In this document: piece by piece, positions 55,497-64,000 of the stretch
Layout of the letters: every line of letters begins with the position of its first letter
Numbering within the stretch: position 1 is the first letter of the stretch
From: Galerina marginata
Lineage: Eukaryota; Basidiomycota; Agaricomycetes; Agaricales; Galerinaceae
Direction of reading: 5' to 3'
DNA: 64,000 bases
NCBI GenBank assembly: GCA_023014335.1
Contig: JAECYW010000003.1
Span: forward strand, 186,001-250,000
The notes under the pieces: model-generated
The model's input: the letters and a program-made list of their open reading frames with translations, nothing else
Databases searched by the model: none
What the model was told of the DNA's origin: nothing
Made by a program: the position numbers and the translations under genes

Positions 55497-57220
55497 TTCA
55501 TTTATACGAGTCCCACTTCAAGCGCCATAATTATCAATGAATCATAGATTTCGTAGAGGTATGACGCTCGAGTGATGTCTACCCCATCGAACCTCGAAGT
55601 CGTGGCCGGCTGCGGGATTCGATGCAAGGAAAAGCCTTATTGATACCGTCGACTTGCCACTCCGATGGAGCCATTACGACTACAACGCATAATTAACGCT
55701 TCTAGTTATAATTAGAATTTTTTGAAGTCTTATTGGGACTTCGACAATTGTTTGCGCTATTTTTAGGGTCAGCTGTTCTATTTCTGGCGGTGGACTACTC
55801 AAAATGGACTCAGGGATGCCACAACACATAAAATTAATCTCACCAGATTAGATCCGAGAGTGTGGGTATGATTCCTGACACTGGTTCAGTAGTCTTTCTA
55901 GTATCTTCGACGCTTTTTTGTGGGGCAGAAAGAAGAAACGTCGTGAAATTGCGAGGCCCGGGGTCTTTTAGGGAAACCAAGCACCAAAATAAACCCGAGG
56001 ACGAACCTCTTCGCCATTGGGACACATCCATAGGGGGTCTACCCGCCTTTTACCCGCCTTCAGATAGGTTGGCTCACAAAAAAGGGGGAGGTTAATCAGA
56101 GGAGTTGGAACAGTTATTAGCATGGGGTTCGAAGACTTACGTGATTAATAAGCCACAATAGGCGGTGCGATCCTCGCCGCACACGAAATGTTGCAAGACC
56201 ATCGTTATGCTGGATAAATACTATGGCGTGTCCGCCTGAGCATTACAGTAGCATGTAGGAAGGGCGAATACTACGTGCTGAAGCGCTGAATACTCTGAAT
56301 GGACGGTGGGATAGGCCAATCAAACCTACCCTGGCAGCTTGGGTCTGGCAAGGCTCGGAGGCGCGTCGAGAAGGTGGGCGTTTAGGCAAGCACGCAGTGA
56401 TCAGCACAGGACCGCGGCGTCTACATACGGACAGGATGTGCTACTGATGCCATCTAATCTAATTCGATCTCGGACACCTCGGGCCAGAGGGCCACATCGG
56501 TAGTCATAGATGTAAGTATTAACATGCTGAAGTGAAATCGTCAAAAATACTATTGAGTCGTGACAGAAAGCACACTATCAAATCGTCTTCGATCCCCTCT
56601 TTCTTTCCACTACCATATGGTACCCGAATTTATTTCCCCTGCCAATCCGTGCATCGTTCTGTTTGTTCCCGAAGCGTGTAGTGGACACATTCAAGCATGG
56701 GCAACCGTCACATGTCGACATTCTAACGGCTTGGCGTACTGGAAATACTCAAAATCAAACTTCCTGTCAATGCGACTTATCAATTGTGATTGACAGGGTG
56801 CTGATCCCCTCTCATAGAAAATATCAGCGTTTTCGAAATTTCAACGAGATAAACCGCCTTTCGTCAAGTCGAGTGACGTATAATAAAATTTGACGTTCGT
56901 CAATTTACCTGACTCGATATGATTCCAGTTCATATCACGGTTTATTGAAAGTAATATCGGCATACGTATCATGCACTCCTAGAGCACTCGAGTGTGGTCG
57001 TGGCTCACAAACCTAATCCTCCACGTTCTGTCTTTCTCCCGAGTCCCGAGTACAAAACATTTAGAATCAATATTGCGATGTCTGTGCTCCCGAACATTGT
57101 GGCCAACATCAAAATCCCATCAACACCGTCCCGAGCTCTATTTAAGGAGCCTTTCAGTCGTCTCACTTGCGTAGTTAAGAATACCTCTCACCTGCCTAAC
57201 CAACCGTTACATCTACTGGA
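55497..57220. other. Intergenic; contains inverted copy of the 26.5-kb repeat
   Basis: No supported gene. The part at about 56325-56498 is the reverse-complement relative of 26507-26721. The remainder shows no coding character. A TATTTAA word near 57140 may serve the gene at 57221. Confidence 0.4.
56325..56498 (-). repeat. Dispersed repeat, inverted relative of 26507-26721
   Basis: On the minus strand it reads, in order, GGCATCAGTAGCACA, ATGTAGACGCCGCGGTCCTG, CTCGACGCGCCTCCGAGCC and AAGCTGCCAGGGTAGGT, as at 26507-26721 with small gaps. Confidence 0.6.
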
Positions 57221-57728
57221 ATGCGGCTCTCATTCGAGTTTCTCGCATTCATCTCTCTGATTTCTTCCGCCGTCGCCTCTCCAAACCCAGGGGCGTTAAT
57301 GCCGAAAAGTCAAACAGTCGATTCCATCGTCACAATCTGCACAGCGTCCAGCTCGGAAAACGACTGCTTCCCCATTGATGTCCCCGGATGTGGATGTGTC
57401 GATTTTGTTGGCGCTTTATCCTCCATCAACCAGAACGTTGGGAGTGTCGATATCCCGCCCGAGTTGTCTGGATGTACCCTCTTCATGTAAGCTCATGTGC
57501 CGTACCCTACTTTGTGAACTGTATGGGAGAAAACCTAACTAACTTATTCATATTGTATTTCTTGTCAGCCTTCCGGATTGTAATAAGAGTGGTGGTCCCT
57601 CACAATTTTTAACCGATTTTGTCCACGGGAACCTCACCTTGCCGCGCGGCACGTTCAGCTCCTTCCTCTGCAATTCTATCAGTTCGTGGGGACCTTTTTT
57701 GCGGTTGAATGCTTTGGCTAACATATAG
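57221..57728 (+). CDS. Small secreted cysteine-containing protein, 141 residues
   Basis: Two exons (57221-57486 and 57569-57728) are joined at a GTAAGC donor and a TTGTCAG acceptor, in phase. The signal peptide is MRLSFEFLAFISLISSAVAS, with likely cleavage at about residue 20. The mature part has cysteines in TICTAS, NDCFPI, PGCGCVD, SGCTLF, PDCNKS and FLCNS, plus one N-glycosylation site (NLT). The second exon ends LRLNALANI. I do not recognise the family. It is typical in size and layout of mushroom small secreted proteins. Confidence 0.65.
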
Positions 57729-60700
57729 ATTACAGGTTGTCCTCCAAAGAATTAACAGGTCGGATGCTTTATTATTTTTTCTACCGTAAGTCTAGTATAG
57801 TGACGACAAAGTGACGATATGGAAGTGTAGCACACTACACTACCCGATTAGCAGGGGAACAGACGGACAACCGAAATTAAGCTGATTTGAAATCACCTAT
57901 TTTATTATTGTTTGGATTCATCGTCGTTCCAAGCATAAGATATCGATGCATACCTCCAAGTCGCATTATTCCAGCTTTATTCCTGATTTGACGGGAAACC
58001 GGAGTTTGCCGAATCCCAAACAACGACGTTGGTGAATTTTCCTACCCATCAAAATCGCATTCATGCGTCCCTCCTTTGCCCCCAATTCCTCCTGGTTTGA
58101 CACACTCAACATCGACGACAGCAATGATTATGCACTAGCTTGGCTGTAACAGAGCTTTTGCCGAGGAATCAGTCTCCAGGACGAAGTCTGTGAATGACGA
58201 CTCCGACAGCAAACAGGCCGCCGACAACGAAGGTTTAGTGGCGGCAATGAATGAGCAGGGAATACTTGAAGCTAATAGGTGGTTCGTACGCTCTTTTAGT
58301 TTGTGGCTGCTTAACGAACTAACCCATCCTTACGCCTTCCTAGGATGCCTAACCCACGTCGTCGATGACAAAAACCTAAGCCAGCCTTCTCTTTCTTGTT
58401 TATGGGACCTTGCTCATACTTTTGGCAGGTCGTAGCGTGGACAGCATCTTCAGAAGTAGCTTTCTCATCGAGCCGTGCATCACTTCACGCTCAAGGCGTT
58501 GCAGCTTTGACAAGCTTCGACAGGCCAATCCATTGGGAATCGACAGGTCTCCAAACGCGAGAAATGAGAAATGACGGAGACTGAGCGACATGGAGAAACG
58601 GAATGGAAGATCGCAGGTTTGTTTTGACGTTTTTACTACCATTTCAGGCGCTAATGCATTCTCCCTCCCCTTAGGATGAATGATTGATCCCACCGTCGCG
58701 CAGGAAATCCTATCCAGAACGCGAAAAGCTCGCTGACAAAAGCCCGACCTGTACGTGTTTTTCCCTCTTATATTACGTTGATACTTAATTTTTTTGTAGG
58801 TACGAGCGGGTATGCTGGGCACTACCACCACCCCTGGGCCGTCTTCGCGCCTTCTCAGCCGACGCTTTCGCTGAACGTGGTTTCAAACTTCGAAACCTGA
58901 ACTTCGCGGTGCCACCTCACCCATAACCGCGTTCTTCATTTCCTCTGACGGCCGTGGAGACCGCCAGAAACGCCGTGATAGAATGAGTGAGACGACGACT
59001 CCGCCTTGCCTCCCTTTGGTGCTCTGCTTCAGCACCAATGGACTGTGAGGTCGATCGATCTCTCTTCTGGCTGACGCGTTCGCTCTGCGTCTAGCTCAAT
59101 TCAAACCCACCCAACGATGATAACCCAGAGAAAACCCATAACCCATGTCTTCCCCATTCCTATTGCGTAAAATATTAATCATCGACCTTTACAGTAACAG
59201 CGTCGACTAGACCCTGGCATCACATATAACCTCGTGTTCTCTTTACTTTCCCGTCGCTCCATGTTTGAAGGTACGTTTTGTCCCTTCCATGCGCCAAATT
59301 ACTCACCCCGTTCGTAGCAAAAGTTAACAAACTTGTCGTGGATTGACGGACCCATTCTGAATGCCTGCCACCAACTGAAGCTGTAAGTGATCTATACCAT
59401 GCTATCCGCGCTTGAAGCGTTGGTTGCTTGCTCTCCTCCCATTATCCCATTGTCGAGTTGAAGGCACCGGAAGTGGAGTAGAGACTGCACTGTGTTTACT
59501 TCGGTCGGTCTCGTCCCCATCTACTATGCCCATATTCCTGGAAGAATTGTACCCTTTTGTTCCTTGATATAATCTTCGTTCGTGAATTTTTTTGACTGGA
59601 CCGAATCCGACCGATGATCCTTATTTTTTGGTTTCTTCGTTTACTACATGAAAATTCTAGCTCTTCCTCCTTTCATCATGGCTTTGACAAATGCACATCT
59701 AGGAACCGAACGAGGCGACACTAGCTCAAACTTTTGCGAAGACCCTTCTGGTAGTTCGGTATGCTAGCCGCAACTGGTCTTTCCTCAGTAAGCTCCCATG
59801 ATTATTCGCCCATTCCGTGTCTCTAATCGTCAGTTCTTTGGTCCCAGTTCATTACCACCTGGACCTCCAGTTTTTAGGGTTGGGTCATATCCTATTTCCT
59901 CCTCGAGTCCTCGAACGTCTCGTCGAGTGGCTGAAACCACCTTACTATCGCCTAGCTGCGCGTTTCTAACATAACTCACATATTTTGCACATATCGGAGA
60001 GCCCCAATTACATGAGTATGTGAATGTCCGAACATTTTTTTTAGATGCGGTATGTTGGCCAACTCTGAATCCAAATTCCTTGTGCTGCATCGTGGATCCA
60101 GGTCTTCGTTGCTTATGAGCTGACGCGAACACCTTCGCCTTTGAAATTCATGCTCAACGAACGGTTCACCTTATACACCTTTCTTCCCTCCTGTCGCAAG
60201 ACTGTCCCGCCAATCCACGATTCTGAGGCATGGCACTGGCATTTTCATTTTTCATGAGCAGAATTTGATATAAGGAGACCTTCGGCTTAGTACGATTTGT
60301 GAATAATCCCTCAAATCAGCTTATCTTTTTACAGTCTATGTATCGCGAAAAATGGGTGTTTAGGAACACGCCAAGGTGGTCAGGTCGTCTATAAAATGAT
60401 GCTGAAATTACGCAAAGCTATTTGGGGAAGTGGAAATTGCACTTTAAGCGTTTAAATGGCGGTTTGAAAGAAACCACCATTCAAATAATAATAAAGAATT
60501 TAAACACCCAAAATATCGCGCATTCAAACAAATCTGGACGAAAGCCACTGCCGACTCCTATTCTAGATATGAACCGAATTTAAGACGCAGCATAAAGAGG
60601 GACGAGGAATCATACGATGAATATCGGATTAGCTGGTATCGATGGTTTTGCAGGCGATCGCGAAGAACTAGGCGCTGCCTTGGACTTCTTCGTGAAGCAC

Positions 60701-63700
60701 GGATGGCTTTGTTCATGTGGCGATTGGATGCCTTGAGATTTATAGGAGACGACTAAAAAGACATTGAGGAATAGATTAGTACCGGTCCGCTTGCGTGATA
60801 TAGGAAACGACGCAGGCATCAGTGGATATTCGAAGAGTTCACCTTGTATAATCAAGACAGTGACTTAATAGAAGGAAGGCTCTTGAAATCCGAGTTAAAA
60901 ACTGACAAAAAAGCAAGTGAATGACGTGCACGATCGGGGACATGGTAGACGCACTGGAAGATGAGAAGGGCAGCGGCGGCGAGCCTTATAATATGTAAGT
61001 CGTTTGTGTCACAGAGAGCACAATCTGGGCGCGTAAGGAACAACGAGAAGAAATGAAAACTAACCGAGACAGTAGACCGAAAACCGACTAAGCCAGAGAA
61101 AGAATGAGCATGCCAATCGGGTACGAGTATCAAACCAACCAACCTCCTCTCGCTGTCGGAGTATAACCGCCAGTAATGTCACCTAGGAGCTTTACACATT
61201 AGCTTCATATGCATTAATCTGTAGCAGCTGGGAGGACATGGTTATACGTCCATCTGAGTGAAACAGGATATGGCGACATATGGAGGAGCAGAAGGAGAAA
61301 GGAAGATCACTCTGCACCAGCAGGGCAATCGAACGTTATCGAATGTCGAACTCGGAAAATATATTGAAGCAAAACAAGCCTCAAAAAATGAAGAAAAGTA
61401 AGACGAGCGGAGGCGTAGTAAACCAAAAAAACATACCTGTGGGCCTAGGTAACGGCACCCCGCTTGTGCGGCCTAATCGAGTGGGAAATGCCTCTACTCC
61501 AACTTCTGAATACACTACCGACGGACTCGACGGATCAAACAGGAAAAAGATCGTCAAGTTTCGGACAACACGCCAGGAAAACTTGAGTAGAAGTGAGGGG
61601 CTGCTTGAATCGTTCATTTGTCTATGATCCCGCGACGCACGCAAAGGACAGAGCGAGAGTCAAGCAAACTGCGATCAAGACGGACAAGAGAACGGTACGG
61701 TGCACAGTATCATTCGCTCATGCAGCCAGAGCTTCAAGAGTATAGCCACGATGTCACAGGGCCAAAATTTTAAGAATCAACTCTCAAAATCGTCTGGACA
61801 TCGTGGCGAGGTCGATCTTTCACTGATCCTGCATGAGGCGTTATTAGATGTGCTGTGATAGTTTTAAGACCGGATAGAGACGCCAAGAAAGAAAGCTAAG
61901 ACGGCCAGATCGTCTGGGAGCCTGCATATGAAGGGGATGATGATGAAGGATCGAAGAGAAGAGAGGTCTTGCTAAAAATAGCGTGTGGGATTCCAACCCG
62001 CTTACAAAATCGCTTGATCGCTGCCATCAACAGTGCCCACGACACCCACGTCGACCAGCCAGGTCGACATTCTCATATATCCTCTTCTACACCATCACAG
62101 TTTTCTACAGGACAACCTGTTGGTTCCTTGCACTCTCCTGAAACAGACTCTACAACAGACAAGGCCCAAGTCTTAGCAAGCAACCTCCTCAACGTCGACG
62201 ATTTGATCCTTCTCTCCAATCTCGAATGCGGTCCTGCTAGGCGACAAGGAAAGGCAGCTCTGGCTCGTGGTCGATGTGGTTTGGCTTTTCCTTGGCCACC
62301 GAGTAAACATATGCGCGTTCCAGGCATTGGTTCCAAGCAGGTACTCTCATTTCGTGGATGAGATTGACCCGTCTTCGCTGCCCAATCTTACAAACGACGA
62401 GTCCACTGTTGTCGTTGGCAAACATCGAGGAGGACGGGATTTCCCTGATGCCGTACGACTCGAGCTGCATCCCCGACAATCAACGGTACGGTCTATCTCG
62501 ATTCCGCATCTATTATGGCTCAAGCTCTGGTTCTGCGTAGTTTTTCGATCCGGAAGATGGACCGCATTTCGTTCGTTCGATTCTTCCTGTACGTGTAGTC
62601 CTACTATCATTCATCCTTGATCCGAGTTCTGATGACACCGTCCATAGATCTCTTACCGACTTTCAGAAGTAGGACGTACTCGTCGAGTAATGTAGCCCAG
62701 CTTCCTAGCTGATTACCCCGATATTGCGAATCCACCTCGTTTCTCTATAGTAGCTATCGAGCGATGCATCTTCTCCTTTCCCCCCTTTTTTTTGGCTGAA
62801 TCTCATTTTCATCTCCAGTGTACATCTTTGTTGATACGCAGCCGCGATAAAACTACATGACCCGCCGCGGTCAAAATTCAAGCCCTCCACTGCACCAGCA
62901 TCATGCTGCAATAAGGGGAGCGGTAAACCTGGGCATGAGTACGGAACGGGAGGACTGGGTTATGCGAGGCCGCGGGGTGTTCTAGGTTCGCTTTTTCGGC
63001 CTCCTTTTCAGCCTCTCCTCCTCCCAGTTTTCCTTCTCGGGCGAGCATCGTCCCAACTTCCGATTTTCTACGCCTCTGCCCGCAGAAGACAGATTTTATA
63101 TGGCCCTCCTCGTCGAACCATCCAACCAGGTATAAGGACGAATGACCAGGAGCACAGATGTCATTGATTTTGTGCGTTTTTCGTTCCTCCTCGGAGGTTT
63201 TCGTGCCTATATGCGTGTTTTTGTTCGCAATTTCACCATGGATTCTGTTTTTATCTTTTGATTACTTTCAACCCCAACCGCTGGCGCAAATCCCGGAACC
63301 ACTTCGCCAATACCCTGTGCACATCCAGCCCTTCTCGTCTTGGTGATGATAATTTCGTTTCAAAGCGCTGTGGCTGGTTTCAATGTTGCTGCCATTGGAA
63401 GTTGGGTGGTTCCGCGTCGCGTGACTTTCTATTTCACTACCCTCTTTTTTATCCTACGCGTTTTATCCGTGGTTCCCTTTGCTGGAGTTGTCCTTGCTCT
63501 CTTTTCTCCTTTTCTTTACTACCTTTCTCCTTTTCTATTCTTCATTCCAGGCGCCGACCGCCTGATACGACCAAGTAAGTGGCAAATAGGTGCGTAGACT
63601 TGTGCCTCGTTCTTCCACTCTCACTCCATCCAAATGTATTTAGACCACAACTAGGAACATGACGCTCGCCAATTCCCGAGCGCCTTTTCTTTCTTGCTTA

Positions 63701-64000
63701 CTTCAGTTCATGGTGCTCGTTGCGAGTCATCTCGACCGCTCAGTCTCCTTTTCTCCCCGCTCACATTTCGCCCTACCCCCAAGGCCCCGATACCCTGCCC
63801 ACTCAGAAACCACGTCGTCTCTGATATAACACTGAACGCCCATGTGAAGTCGCTGAAGACTCGCATTGGTGTTCAGTTAATAATGTTTGGTGGATACGTG
63901 GTTTCTGGTCTCGCAGCCTTTCTCAGTCCTGTCTTAGCTTTTTTTCTTCTTATTTTGTATCTCGTCTCATCTGTCCGTATCACTCCACGTTTTCCTTCCA
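57729..64000. other. No supported gene in the last 6.3 kb
   Basis: Many short frames were checked. Near 58200 on the minus strand a TFVVGGLFAVGVVIH-like segment matches the remnants at 25.2 and 34.5 kb, so a third relic of that gene lies here. A lysine-rich frame at 61280-61627 (+) and overlapping frames at 61969-62620 (+) have no recognisable domain or clean exon structure. The stretch at 63340-63597 (+) is hydrophobic but has no homolog I recognise. Real multi-exon genes may be hidden here, but I cannot model any. Confidence 0.35.

Noticed and set aside
60610..61142. Possible minus-strand membrane protein
   Set aside because: The upper frame starts at TTG and no intron choice joins the two hydrophobic frames without a stop.
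61280..61627. 115-codon lysine-rich open frame
   Set aside because: There is no domain, signal or conserved partner, and overlapping frames on the other strand are equally long.
1..64000. CRISPR arrays, bacterial operons, rRNA genes
   Set aside because: The sequence is eukaryotic with spliceosomal introns. The only regular tandem array is the ~180-bp satellite, whose units have no spacer pattern.

Overview
The window looks like an accessory, repeat-rich region of an Agaricomycete (mushroom-forming basidiomycete) genome. The evidence is dense 48-70 nt GT-AG introns, short exons, basidiomycete-type multipass membrane families, small secreted cysteine-rich proteins, a KDZ/cysteine-cluster transposase-like gene and an alpha-kinase. 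No rRNA, tRNA or CRISPR was found. Most ORFs are single exons of multi-exon genes, so gene models were built by joining frames across splice sites by eye. Layout. (1) 1-13.1 kb: three paralogous multipass membrane genes (3050-4190 +, 7950-9107 -, 10208-11375 +; the last has a nonsense codon). They lie among diverged copies of a 1.1-2.5 kb non-coding repeat, whose fourth copy is at 17-18 kb. (2) 13.5-15.7 kb: a multi-exon membrane-anchored protein of unknown function. (3) 18.4-35.5 kb: a large direct segmental duplication. Copy A (18.4-26.1 kb) and copy B (29.7-35.5 kb) share an SDR oxidoreductase with a GC-AG intron, a multipass membrane gene, a secreted 8-cysteine peptide gene and remnants of an unrecognised gene. 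Each copy has lost something different: in A the peptide gene is split by a 286-bp TIR element with TA duplications; in B most of the membrane gene is deleted. A truncated 7TM-like pseudogene lies between them. (4) 37.2-37.6 kb: a small secreted protein. (5) 39.3-43.7 kb: a KDZ-type transposase-like gene with cysteine clusters, and a nuclear-looking SAP-like gene, both on the minus strand. (6) 43,761-53,542: the most striking feature, a 9.78-kb element bounded by 65-bp identical terminal inverted repeats, with inverted arrays of a ~180-bp subterminal satellite inside each end. It carries three apparently intact genes: an unknown protein with a basic tail, a zinc-finger plus alpha-kinase protein, and an integrase-fold DDE protein. 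I read it as a large, probably young DNA transposon that carries a protein kinase. (7) 54.5-57.7 kb: a tetraspan MARVEL-like membrane protein and a second secreted protein. (8) 57.7-64 kb: mostly no gene I can support.
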